Source of the DNA: Malania oleifera
Taxonomy: Eukaryota; Streptophyta; Magnoliopsida; Santalales; Ximeniaceae
Length of the DNA: 64,000 bases
Reading direction: 5' to 3'
Assembly (NCBI RefSeq): GCF_029873635.1
Contig: NC_080422.1
Location: 14,105,936 to 14,169,935, forward strand
The stretch's first letter is position 1; each line of letters begins with the position of its first letter. Below, piece by piece: positions 46,387-57,754 of the stretch. The position numbers and the translations under genes are program-made. The notes beneath the pieces are model-generated. The model saw nothing but the letters and a program-made list of their open reading frames with translations. It was not told where the DNA came from and made no database searches.

Positions 46387-47738
46387 TGCATTTCATTTCA
46401 CTTTAAGTGACTCTTTCCCATTTACTTCGTTCACATTTGTCATTTCATTTCATGGTCATTTCATTGCATAACATTTTCATTTTATTCCTTCGTATTACAA
46501 CTGGTATTTAGCCATCATTTGTTAGTCCATATAGAAATGTGCTAGAATCTGCTACAGTTAGTCCACATAGAAATGTGTTAGAATATGCTAACATGGCTGT
46601 CTTTCAGCTGTCTTACATTTACATGGTTGCATTTAACATACACAAGCAATACTGTTCATATCACATTTTATTCTCAATACTTTACTTATTTAGCCTACAT
46701 CTCATACATTTAACATATATTTGCACAGAATCTCATGCAACACAATTTTACAATAAAACTCATATACATTTCTTACAAAATAAGTCAACCCATAATTTAC
46801 ATTTATAAACTGAAAATACATTTCATTTCTTACTTAATTCCTTAGAAAATTCCTTTCACTTTCATTCGTTTATTTTCACATATACATAGCTATATAGACA
46901 ATCATAGGCTCAGAAAACATAAATTTCATGGCTGACATTTTAAATCCACATAAAAACATATATACATAAATAACACATAATTCTTTTTAATTCATGAAAA
47001 ACCTGATTTAATACATAAATTTCCCCCTTACCTGACTTCAAACTACGCCTGTAGGATCCCCGAACTGATACCCACAACGTTCACTTGGACCCTGAATCCA
47101 AAAATCCTAACTTAATTAAAATAAATTCCAATTAACTTAGATTTTAAGAAAAATACTTATTTACTACTTACTAGGCTCCAAATAACAACATTTGTTAAGG
47201 AAATCCCATAATAACTCACTTACCCTGATTTTGGGATGTTTCCAAAGCCCCTCAATCCAACAATTAGCTCCAACAGCCTTGCAAAGAACGATCCTACGAA
47301 CTTCGTGGTGGTTCCGGATCGTCAAACCGGGTCAAATCCAGCTCGAAATTGAGGAGAGAAGGTGGGAAAACCATTTTAAAGAGAGAGAGGAGAGAGAGTT
47401 TCACGAATTCTGGTTGAAAAATGAAGAACTCTCTATTTATAGGCAGGGCTTCGTTGATGAGACATGTGGATTCATTGACGAGGCACTATAGAGGCTTCGT
47501 CGACGAGAAGATACCTTCGTCGACGAAATTCAGATTTCCAAAATATACTCTCTCGAGATTCCTTCATCGACGAGGAACAAACTTCGTCGACGAGCTTAGA
47601 AGGACACTCGTCGACGAAGACAGGACATTCGTCGACTAGACCTGCTTTTCTTTTAAAAATCCCTTCCTTTTCCCTTTTTTATCTATTAATCCATTTCATT
47701 TATTATATTTCCTAATTATTAAATTTCGGGTCATTACA
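46387..47738 (-). repeat. Truncated 3' LTR of gag-only Ty3 element
   Basis: 1352 bp, closely collinear with 50455-51801 of the 5' LTR, starting from 'attgcatttcatttcactttaagtg'. It keeps the U3 palindrome array (about 47446-47640) and the LTR start (complement TGTAATGACCC) but has lost over 1 kb of R/U5. Confidence 0.85.
47446..47640. promoter_or_regulatory. TCGTCGACGA palindrome array, 3' LTR copy
   Basis: About nine copies or variants. The strongest are four of the form TTCGTCGACGA or CTCGTCGACGA between 47498 and 47610. The array matches, copy by copy, the one in the partner LTR at 51510-51703, with single-base C/T differences between them. Confidence 0.6.
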
Positions 47739-47879
47739 TTCTCCCCTCTTTAAGAAATTCCGTCCTCGAAATTTTACTATCTAATCATCTTTCACATTAC
47801 TTGAATTCGTTTGCTAACTACCATCATAAAAATTTAACATACATATCATTATATAAGTCATTCAATCATTCTTCATTAA

Positions 47880-48938
47880 CTTAAATCATCACTATCTTAG
47901 ATATAACCTCGTACCTGCCTCTCTAATGGCATCCTCCTTATCTTGAAGTGCGTATAGTCGAGGTGGACCACCTCTTCCAAGTGGTACCTACTGCTTTCCC
48001 CGGTCCTGATTCTGAACAGATACCATAGGCAATGGTTCTTGGCAATGTTTCCTGTGGTAGCCTGGCTTACCGCACCTGAAGCAATTCGGAGTGCCATACC
48101 AGCATTCGCCCCTATGTCTCTTATTACACTTCGGACACACAGAGCCCATTGCTTCCTTCCCTTTCTTCACTGATCCTTGACTGGCCTCAGACTAAAAACC
48201 AGATGGTGCAGGTCTTTTCTTCTGCTCTACAGACTCAGTGCTGCTTTGGATACTCTTTTCCAGCACCGAAGTCTTATCAACTAGTTCTGAAAAATTCTGA
48301 ACCTCAAACCCGACCGCCAGCTCATAGATCCTGCGCCTCAGGCCTTTCTCAAATTTCCTGACCTTCCTTGCTTCATCTGGGATCAAAAATGGAGCGAAAG
48401 GCGACAATTCCAAAAATTTAGCCGCATACTCCACAACAGTCATATCCCCCTAGGTCAAATTGGTAAACTCCTCAATATTTTCCTCTCTGATAGATGAAGG
48501 AAAGTACCTGTCAAAGAACAGCTTCTTGAATCTCTCCCAGGTAAGAGCTATCTTTACCACCCTCTTATCCTCTAGCAGTTTCGCAGAAAGCCACCAGCGC
48601 TTTGCCTCTCCTGTCATCTTAAAAGCGGCATAACGGACCTTCTGCTCGTCCGTGCAGTTGAGTACAACCATAATCTCCTCTATCTCCTGTACCCAATTTT
48701 CTAGTGCCACTGGATCAGGTCCTCCTATAAAAGCTGGAGGGTTCATCCTCATAAACTTTTTAATGCTGCAGCCCTATCCTATAGGTGGACAGTTCTATTC
48801 CTTTGAATCCTTCTTCATTTATGCTTTAACTTGACGGACGATACCTAGCAACACCTTAGAGCTATCTATTTCTTCTTCACTAGAGGCCACTGAATCTTCC
48901 CTTCCTTCATCCTCTACATTCTCATCTCCAGAGTCCAT
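47880..48938 (-). pseudogene. Ty3 gag remnant of gag-only element
   Basis: Minus-strand gag from ATG at 48936-48938 (MDSGDENVEDEGRED). The capsid core at 48450-48752 contains 'NPPAFIGGPDPVALENWVQE', 'TGEAKRWW' and 'FFDRYFPSSIREE'; 48192-48443 continues it. A cysteine cluster CPKCNKRHRGEC and a knuckle-like CFRCGKPGYHRKHC follow at about 48055-48140. In the latter the canonical His is replaced by Tyr, a one-base C-to-T change. Three to four stops interrupt the frame. No protease follows. Confidence 0.85.
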
Positions 48939-49729
48939 CCTGAAAATAGGACGGAGAAGAGATAAGATTTCCATATCATAATTCCAAATATCATAATCAT
49001 CAACTTAAATCCAATAAAATTCCAAAATTTCCATATAAGGACCAATCTCACAATTCAGAAACAAAAACATCTAAGGTTTATCGTGGCTTTTCTGAGGCTG
49101 TCGACTGCTTCAAAAAAATCACAGGAAATCATCGATGTATTTTCACCTCTAAGTTACAAAACACAATCCTATACTTCCCTACATCAAACCTATTTCTCAA
49201 TACCTAACCTATTCATCTCCTATTTTCATCCTAATTTATTCCTATACTCTAGTATAAATCATTTCCTACATTCTCAAAATTTCAAAAATCATTGCTCTAA
49301 TACCATAATGTAATGCCCCAAACCCCTAAACCAGGGTTTGACGCGTTATACCTGATAAAATCTTGATAATCCATTTTCCATAATATACATATGTAGTGGA
49401 AAAAATAAACATAATCTCTATACAACATATACTATAATACCGTAATACCAAAGTTTTCTATTTTCTATCTATAAATCTGTAAAAACCAACCATCACCTGC
49501 ATTTCCATAAATACATACATCTCCAGAACATTTCAGTATTCTCACAACCATCCTTACTCAATAGCCATAAAACATAAAGACATAAAACATAAACATATAC
49601 ATCCCCAAAATATGCTCAACATATACCCTTTCTTATATAGTCCTCAAAAATGCTAAAATACCCTCGAACTCCTAAGCCTGACCTCGAGGATGTCCTGAAA
49701 AGAAACATTCATATTCGGGTGAAACACAT

Positions 49730-50029
49730 CTCAGTAAGGGAAGAAACATACATATTAAAATAGCATGTGGCCAACATGAGGTAAATAGATATAATTTTAA
49801 TTACATTTTCAAAACATCTCTTAACATTGAAATCATTTTCTGAACCTAAACAATCACATGCAAATATTTAACCCACGAGCTCAGTTTGGGAAGAAACATA
49901 CATATTAAAATAGCATGTGGCCAACATGAGGTAAATAGATATAATTTTAATTACATTTTCAAAACATCTCTTAACATTGAAATCATTTTCTGAACCTAAA
50001 CAATCACATGCAAATATTTAACCCACGAG
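49730..50029. repeat. 150-bp tandem duplication inside LTR
   Basis: Two adjacent 150-bp units, 49730-49879 and 49880-50029. Apart from two bases near the start (tcagtaaggg against tcagtttggg) they appear identical by eye, far more similar than the two LTRs are to each other. The duplication is therefore much younger than the element. Confidence 0.92.
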
Positions 50030-51509
50030 ATTACCCAAGGATAGGGGTGATTACCCGCCCATACAAGTAGCACCCCTCTGCTCTGATACATAGGTAACCC
50101 TAAGGTCACAACTAAAGCATACCAGCACACTCACCTTACTCAGTAAGCCCTCAAGCGTTAACTTGATCTCCTACTCACGCATTCAACAATAGTTTACCGG
50201 TAAAGGCCCTAAAGATAGGGAAATCTACTTGCCCATACAAATAGGTTCCCTCTGCCCTAGCACGTTATGCAGCTACTACCACATCTGAAGCTACTAGTGC
50301 ACTCGCCTTTCTCAGTAAGCCCTCAGGTGAAGAGTTCGCCTTGCCTAATCGTAACATGTTCTACATACATAGGTACTTCTAATAACATAATACTTTATTC
50401 CTTTTTGTCATTATTCATTCATATACATCTGTTCATATTCATAGCTTTAAACATTGCATTTCATTTCACTTTAAGTGACTATTTCCCATTTACTTCGTTC
50501 ACATTTGTCATTTCATTTCATGGTCATTCCATTGTCATTTCATTACATAACATTTTCATTTCATTCCTTCGTATTACAACTGGTATTTAGCCATCATTTG
50601 TTAGTCCACATAGAAATGTGTTAGAATCTTCTAACATGGCTATCTTTCAACTGTCTTACATTTATATGGTTGTATTTAACATACACAAGCAACATTATCC
50701 ATATCACATTTTATTCTTAATATTTTACTTATTTAACCTACATCTCATACATTTAACATATATTTGCACAGAATCTCATGCAACACAATTTTACAATAAA
50801 ACTCATATACATTCCTTACAAAATAATCCAATCCATAATTAACATTTATATGCTGAAAATACATTTCATTTCTTACTTAATTCCTTAGAAAATTTCTTTC
50901 ACTTTCATTCGTTTATTTTCACATATACATAGCTATATAGACAATCCTAGGCTCAGAAAACATAAATTTCATGACTGACATTTTAAATCCACATAAAAAC
51001 ATATATACATAAATAACACATAATTCTTTTTAATTCATAAAAAACTTGATTTAATACATAAATTTCCCCCTTACTTGACTTCAAATTACGCCTGTAGGAT
51101 CCCCGAACTGATACCCACAACGTTCGCTTGGACCCTGAATCCAAAAATTCTAACTAAATTAAAAAAAATTCCAATTAACTCAAATCTTAAGAAAAATACT
51201 TATTTACTACTTCCTATACTCCAAATAACAACATTCGTTAAGGAAATCTCATAATAACTCACTTACCCTGATTTTGGGATATTTTCCAAGCCCCTTAATC
51301 TAATGATTAGTGCCAACAGCCTTGCGGAGAACGATCTTACGAACCTCATGGTGGTTCCAGATCGTCAAACCGAGTCAAATCCGGCCCGAAATCGAGGAAA
51401 GAAGGTGGGAAAACCGTTTTAGAGAGAGAGAGAGAGAGAGATAGAGAGAGAGGAGAAAGAGTTTCACAATTCTCGCTCAAAAATGAAGAACTCTTTATTT
51501 ATAGGTAGG

Positions 51510-51703
51510 GCTTCATTGACGAGACACGTGGATTCATCGATGAGGCGCTATAGAGACTTCGTCGACGAGAAGATACCTTCGTCGACGAAATTTAGAGTTC
51601 CAAAATATACTCTCTCAGGATTCCTTCGTCGACGAGGAACAGACTTCGTTGACGAGCTTAGAAGGACACTCGTCGACGAAGACAGGACATTCGTCGACGA
51701 GAC
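51510..51703. promoter_or_regulatory. TCGTCGACGA palindrome array, 5' LTR copy
   Basis: About nine copies or variants between the TATA-like element and the LTR start, including four intact cores between 51559 and 51696. Same register as the 3' LTR array at 47446-47640. Confidence 0.6.
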
Positions 51704-51885
51704 CTGCTTTTCTTTTAAAAATCCCTTCCTTTTCCCCTTTTTATCCATTAATCCATTTCATTCATTATATTTCCTAATTATTAAATTTCTGGGTCATTAC
51801 ATCTCTGTTAGTTTAGGAAAGGAAATTACTTTCCTTCTTTAGGAAGTTTCAACTTCCTTATACATATAATATATATAAACATTAT

Positions 51886-51888
<3 letters not shown>

Positions 51889-51967
<79 letters not shown>
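51889..51967. repeat. Compound (AAT)n(AT)n(GT)n microsatellite
   Basis: About 11 AAT units, then about 9 AT units, then about 14 GT units. It is immediately preceded by a short perfect inverted repeat aggaagtt-tc-aacttcct at 51841-51858. It lies in the AT-rich 5' part of the composite LTR. Confidence 0.93.
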
Positions 51968-51968
<1 letters not shown>

Positions 51969-53117
51969 CTATCATTTTAATTATTTAATAAATTCAATTT
52001 AATAATATTTAATTAAATAATCCAGTTTAATAATAATTAATTAATTAATTATATTATTATCATTATTGTTATTATTTTACATTTCCATGCATACAATTTT
52101 TGAGGTCATTATAGAATAATCATAATATTATGAACATATAATTTTTGTACGGTTTATAATTTTTTAAAAATAGATTGTTGTCATATCATGCTTGTTCTGT
52201 GGAATCATAAAATATTCTAACATGCTATTATTGCTGTGAAATATATACTCATACCACACGAGAGTGCTACTATATAACATACTATCTGTCAGGGAAAAAC
52301 ATATTTTGCTAAAAATAACATTAGATCTATTTCTAGGGATTTCTCAGTTCAACATCAGTATTCCCAAAACTACATTATTTTGTACATATATTTTCTGAAA
52401 CAAATATTGTATAATAAATATTAAATTTTCCTAAAAATACCTGACTTAATCTATTTCCTTACTTGTTTCTTGAGAAGCCTGTTAAAACCTTAAATCACGC
52501 CTGCGGTGTTCCAAATTCCAAGCCCTGAAATTACATTCACCCCAGTTCAATCAACTAAAACCCCTGTATATTATCATCTAACCCATTTTCAGGGTTCAGA
52601 AATTCCAAATAACCACATAAATCCTGAAATAACTTACTTACCCTGATTTTGGATTGGTGCTCAAGAATCCTAAATCAGTAATCTGCTCTAGTTAAGTTGT
52701 AGAGAATCTCCTCAGGATCATCGTGGCAACTTCTGATCGTCGAAATAGGGAAAAACGGAGCCGGATCGGAAGAGAGAAGGAGGAGAAACCGAAGTTAGAG
52801 AGAGAAAATGAGACTGAAACTAAAATCCTCGCTAAAAATCCGATTTCTTCATATATATATATATATATAGGCTGCTTGTCACGTGTAGTCGTCGACGAGT
52901 CATAGAAGGGTGTTCATCGACGAAGATAATGAGTTCGTTGATGAACCCTTAATGGCTTGAATTTCCTGCTCTCGGTATCTTCTCATCGACGAGACACGTG
53001 TACTTCATCGACGAGATCTAGAAGGACGTTCATGGACGAGAATGCCTACTATCACTCCTTTAATAAAATTCTTTTTTCCTTCTTTTCTTTTATTATTATA
53101 TTTTTTGGGTCTTTACA

Positions 53118-55646
53118 TTTGTGCCCCAATGAAGGTAAGGACACTTTATGGTGCACTTTATTTTGTTACTTTTATTGATGATCATTCAAGAAAGCTTTAG
53201 GTTTATGCTTTGAAATCCAAATATCAGGTGCTTGATATGTTTAAAGATTTTCAGGCTTTAGTTGAGAGAGAAACAGGAAAGAAGATAAAATGTATTCGCA
53301 CTGATAATGGTGGCGAGTTTTATGGTTCATTTGATGTATACTGTAGATAACAGGACATCCGACATCAAAAGACACCTCCTAAGAATCCTTAGTTGAATTG
53401 TTTGGCAAAAAGGATGAACAATGGTAGAGAGAGTCAAATGTTTGCTTTTAGAAGCAAAACTACCTGGATCATTTTGGGTTGAAGCATTATATACTATTGT
53501 TCTTGTAATTAACTTGTCTTCTACTATTGCGCTACATTCTGATGTCCCTGACAAAATCTGGTATGGGAAGGATATTTCCTATGACCATCTATGTGTCTTT
53601 GGTTACAAAGCCTTTGTTCATAAGCCTAAAGATGAAAGGTCCAAGTTAGATGTCAAGGCAAGGCAGTGCATTTTTATTAGGTATGGTTAAGATGAGTTTG
53701 GCTACAGGTTTTATGATCTAGTGGAAAAGAAACTTGTGAGAAGTTGTGATGTAGCCTTCATGGAGGATCAAATCATTGAAGACATTGGCAAGACAAAAAA
53801 TTATCAGTTTCAGGATAATGATGGCTCAGTTGACGTGGATCCGATTCCTGTTGAAAATTTTCTTTACACAGTTGAGATTAGCAATTAGTATGATGCAGAG
53901 GCAAATGTTCTGAATGATCATGTGGTGGAAGATCACGAAACTGTCAATGAGGAAGGTACTTCGACTATTGAACCACCTATAGCTTCACTCTAGAGGTCTA
54001 CCAGAAACCAACAGCCCTCCACGAGATATCCTATAGATGAGTATGTTCTTCTAACTGATGAGGGAGAACTAAAGTGTTATGAAAAAGCCATTAAAAGTGA
54101 GCAAAAGCAACAATGGTTTAGTGCAATAAAAGATGAAATGAAATGTCTGCATGATAACCACACTTTTGAGCTGGTAAAATTACCTAAAGGTAAGAGAGCT
54201 TTGAAAAATAGGTGGGTCTATAGATTAAAACAAGAAGAGAATTCTTTACTTCCATGGTACAAAGTTAGATTAGTTGTCAAAGGCTTCAGTCAAAAAAAGG
54301 GGATTTATTTTGGGGAGATTTTCTCACCGGTAGGTAAAATGTCGTCAATCCGTATTGTTTTGGCTTGGTTGCTAGTCTTGATCTGGAGGTTGAGCATATG
54401 GATGTGAAAAATGTTTTCCTCTATGGTGATCTCGAAGAACAAATTTATATGAACTAGTATGAGGGTTTTGTCGTGAAAGGTAAGGAGAATTATGTTTGTA
54501 AATTGAAGAAGAGCTTGTATGGCTTGAAACAAGCTCCTGGATAGTGGTATAAGAAGTTCGAGTTTGTCATGGTTTAACAAAGCTACAGGAAGACAACTTC
54601 AGACAATTTTGTATTTGTTCAAAGATTCTCTAATGATGATTTCATTATTTTGTTGCTTTATGTTGATGATATGCTCATTATTGGTCACAATGCTTCTAGA
54701 ATTGATAGGTTAAAGCACGTGTTGAGCAAGTTGTTTGCCATGAAAGACTTGGGACAGCGAAACAGATTCTTGGCATGAAAATCTCACGTGACAAAAGTGC
54801 TAAGAACTTATGGCTATCTCAGGAAAAGTATATTGAGAAGGTACTTCAACGATTTCACATGGATAAAGCCAAAGTGGTAAGTACTCCTCTTGCTACACAT
54901 TCCAAGTTAAGTAGTAAACAGTCTCCTTCTAATGATGAAAAAAAGAGAGACATAGAAAGTGTTCCATATGCATCTGCAGTTGGTATCTTAATGTATGTCA
55001 TGGTTTGCACAATGTCAAATTTAGCTCATGTAGTTGGTGTAGTTAGTAGATTTCTCTCTAATCCAGGTAGAGAGCATTGGAATGTTGTGAAATGGATTAT
55101 GAGGTACCTTTGTGGTACAACTAATTTGAAACTCTATTTTGATGCTGAAAAACTTGTTTTGGTTAGCTATATAGATTCAGACATAGCTGGAGATTCGGAC
55201 TCGAGAAAATCTACTTCAGGTTATTTGATTACCTTTGTAGGGGGAGCTGTGTCTTAAAAATCTAGGTTGCAGAAATGTGTTGCTTTGTCCACTAAATAAG
55301 CTGAGTTCATTGCAGCTACTGAGGCATGTAAAGAGTTATTGGGGATGAAGAAATTGGTTTGTGAACTTGGATTCACTTAGAAGAGGTATATGTTATTTTG
55401 TGATAACTAATATGTTATTCATCTCAGTAAGAATTCAACATTTCATGGTAAATCAAAGCATACTAATGTGAGATATCATTGGATTCAAGATGTTTGGGAT
55501 TCTAAGTTGCTTGAACTTGAGAAGATCCACACTAATAAGAATGTTGCTGATATGAACTTGAGTTGTGTACCGACGCAGCTTGTATCAAAATTGTTTGATA
55601 ATTTTAATGAATGTCTCCTTCCTGTTATGGGCTAGAGGGGGAGATT
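53118..55646 (+). pseudogene. Copia integrase, RT and RNase H remnant
   Basis: The copia frame resumes inside integrase after the TTTGT duplication: 'YFVTFIDDHSRK' and 'IRTDNGGEF' carry catalytic Asp residues. A frameshift near 53400-53420 moves the frame to 'VERVKCLLLEAKLPGSFWVE', 'PDKIWYGKDISYDHLCVFGY'. RT covers about 54090-54760: 'NRWVYRLKQE', 'KNVFLYGDLEEQIYM', 'LYGLKQAPG' and the active site LLYVDDMLI (54652-54680). After another frameshift near 54757, RNase H is seen ('VPYASAVGILMYVM', 'DSDIAGDSDSRKSTSGYLI', 'SKHTNVRYHWI'). About ten stops, many of them TAG for CAG or TGG codons, interrupt it. The polypurine tract gctagagggggagatt is at 55631-55646. Confidence 0.9.
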
Positions 55647-56336
55647 TGTTGGGTCTGACCCACATAAATTAAAAAAAAAAAAACCCATGTGCGTGAAACC
55701 CATTAGGGCAAATTAAAGGAAGGGGCTTTTAAGGCTTCTTTTGGTGAGCCGTGAGGGGAGCGCTGCATGTTGTGTGCGCAGGCCTAAAAGCTGACAGCCA
55801 TCTCTCTCTCCATAGCTCAGTTTCTCTCTCGTGGTAGTGAGAGAGGTAGTAGTGTGTGTTGTGCAATCTTCATCAGCTTGATGATCGAATGGTCTTTTGT
55901 GATCCGATTTTACTAAAATTTGGAAAGCATGTTTGAGATTTGTCGACCTTTGATCTGGACGGTGGAGATCTATTTCAGAACTTTGGAGGACCTGATTTTG
56001 TAGTACTGACAGTAAATGCATTCGGGTGACTTTTTTCTGCTCATTCTTATTTTATTGTGATTCTTTTAGGAATCCTTTTTGCTTTAAGTTTGTGAGCATT
56101 TTTGGTGATTGTACTGTTGTAATTTTTGTCTCTATTATAGTGAAATTTTATTGGGTCTCATAGGCCCCGTGGTTTTTACCCTTCACATTGGAGGGATTTT
56201 CCATGTTAAAAATCGTGGAGTTCCTATTATGGTGTGTGATTTATTATTATTGTTGGTTGGTTATTTTGCTCGTCACAGATTTAATTTTTGGGAAATATTT
56301 ATCCGCTATGCTTGTTGTCTTGTTACTTTCCCAACA
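55647..56336 (+). repeat. Copia 3' LTR
   Basis: 690 bp, TGTTGGGTCTG to TTTCCCAACA, directly after the polypurine tract and before the TCTCT duplication. It differs from the 5' LTR by many substitutions and small indels, including a 'ccatgttaaaaatcgtggagttcct' stretch where the 5' LTR has a shorter 'tcatgtttct'. Confidence 0.92.
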
Positions 56337-56341
56337 TCTCT

Positions 56342-56764
56342 AATGTTATAATTACAATTATATGCACTCAATTAGTTTGAACTTTGAAAGAAAATAGCAG
56401 TAACTATAATCAAAGCACTTAATCATAGAATTTTAGGTTGTTGATTCCATTATGACCATTGTTAAAATATTATACTTTAGCTTCTTTCAAAACCGCAAGA
56501 GATCTATGTGCTTAAGGAATATAAGATCTGAACCTTGTTTTTAATAAAAGGATTCTTGATTGCTAGACCAGCATTAAGCACATAGCCACAAAGTGCATGG
56601 TTGTAGATTACTAAACAAATGTATGATTCCTCGTGTTTCCAAGAACATGTAATTCATTTGGGTTTAACTAATTTCATGTCTTAGGTTATTGGGAGTACAT
56701 TGTTATTGTTGTTTCATTTATTTTAGATAGTTATGTTATTATAAAAAAATATTAAGGGTTGATC
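56342..56764. other. Low-copy spacer
   Basis: Continuation of the copia target site. No gene. AT-rich and without recognised repeats. Confidence 0.5.
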
Positions 56765-56798
56765 TGTAATGACCTTAAAATTTATATCATTTTTTTTC

Positions 56799-56829
<31 letters not shown>

Positions 56830-57710
56830 TAACTGTTCTGATACCCTCTGCTATGAAACTCGGGTCTTAGCAGGCACCAGGTAATCCTATATATAGTATT
56901 CATACCTACGCAGCGGAAACATAAATCATATAACCATATATACTATACAATACCAGAATCCAGTATATACAGACCATAGCCATACAAAATAATTCCCTCC
57001 AGTATCATCTACCCCAAAAATACAAAACTCTATCAAAAACTCACCCTACAACCAGGGTAATCAAATAAACTCCCTATCTGCGAACCTCATCTACTCGCCT
57101 AACTGGCTCACCTGAAAAATGATAAAGTAATGGGGTGAGACAACGTTCAGTAAGTGGAAATATGCTATTACTAGTGTGTGGCGATCGAGTCGTAAAACTA
57201 TAATAATAGTATGTAAAACTGCATGATCTGGTAAATCTGTAAAACTCATATATCACATCTACAGTAGCTTAAAATATATGTATCATTTGAACTTTCTATT
57301 ATTCATACTGCTAATATCATACTATATACAACAAAAGTTGTAAAACTATATACATATACATAACTGTGCTTTATCCTTGGAACTCTATATGTCATGATTT
57401 GACCCCTCATCACAGGGTTGTGCGGCCCGTAGGCGGGACTTAACCTGGTCAGCCCTCCAGGTAAGTCACTATACTCTACACTACCTCAGCCTGGTCAAAC
57501 TGCATACTCTCCTAAGTGCGGGACTAGTTGCTACCTCATCAAATCGGCCCCCTCAACCCAGTGAACTGGGGAGCTGCATACTCTACAAGCACGGTTGACG
57601 GTACTCACACATTATCTGAGATATGTGGTTGCACTCTATCTGTATTAGCAACAGTACCGTGCTCTATATTCTGTATCTGTATCTGTCTGTAATCATTCCT
57701 TAGGGATTTG

Positions 57711-57754
<44 letters not shown>

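Larger units (their letters stand above)
46387..51801 (-). mobile_element. Gag-only Ty3 element (pol deleted)
   Basis: A minus-strand Ty3 element: 5' LTR 49309-51801, primer site at 49294-49305 (complement TGGTATTAGAGC), decayed gag 47880-48938, polypurine tract complement ttctcccctctttaa at 47739-47753, and 3' LTR 46387-47738. Protease, RT, RNase H and integrase are completely missing: gag is followed within ~100 bp by the conserved 3' end ('atttcgaggacggaattt' on the minus strand). The 3' LTR is truncated at 46387, where similarity to the 5' LTR stops abruptly. The LTRs belong to the family of the solo LTR at 14786-17373. No duplication is visible because the left end is lost. Confidence 0.85.
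49309..51801 (-). repeat. 5' LTR of gag-only Ty3 element
   Basis: 2493 bp, from complement TGTAATGACCC at 51801 to ...GGGGCATTACA at 49309, next to the primer site. It includes a 150-bp tandem duplication (49730-50029), two 'cttactcagtaagccctc' blocks (50133, 50310), a GA tract and the palindrome array 51510-51703 with a TATA-like element at 51494-51504. Confidence 0.88.
42484..52113 (-). mobile_element. Composite Ty3 LTR element with GAATA duplication
   Basis: Inserted in the preceding LTR with a perfect duplication GAATA (42479-42483, 52114-52118). Ends are TGTGAGATCCC and GAGGTCATTATA. Its own sequence is 42484-43739, about 45503-46386 and about 51802-52113. Most looks like one minus-strand LTR. 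However, near the left end a primer-site-like ctccgatacca (42582-42592; complement TGGTATCGGAG) marks an LTR/internal junction, so some internal DNA is present. It was then entered by a plus-strand solo LTR and by a gag-only Ty3 element. Around 46386 the join is abrupt and some LTR sequence has been lost. Confidence 0.6.
41304..53117 (-). mobile_element. Solo Ty3 LTR inserted in copia, split by a 9.6-kb nest
   Basis: The outer element has a perfect duplication TTTGT (41299-41303, 53118-53122) and ends TGTAACAACT / GGGTCTTTACA. Its two pieces, 41304-42483 (3' part) and 52119-53117 (5' part), total about 2.2 kb and match single-LTR structure: palindrome array near 52888-53042, a TATA-like run near 52852-52870, and the 'gacgcttctcagtaag' block near 41647. 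No primer site, polypurine tract or coding belongs to it, so it is best read as a solo LTR. Orientation is from its 5' end TGTAAAGACCC on the minus strand. Confidence 0.8.
31876..56336 (+). mobile_element. Ty1/copia retrotransposon, expanded by nested insertions
   Basis: A copia element with LTRs at 31876-32546 and 55647-56336, primer site, gag, protease, integrase, RT/RNase H and polypurine tract, in copia order (integrase before RT). Its perfect target duplication is TCTCT at 31871-31875 and 56337-56341. About 19 kb of its 24.5 kb is later insertion: a Cassandra array at 33686-40937 and a Ty3 LTR complex at 41304-53117. The two LTRs differ at many positions (roughly one in seven by eye), so the insertion is old. 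All reading frames are broken, so the element is dead. Confidence 0.92.
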
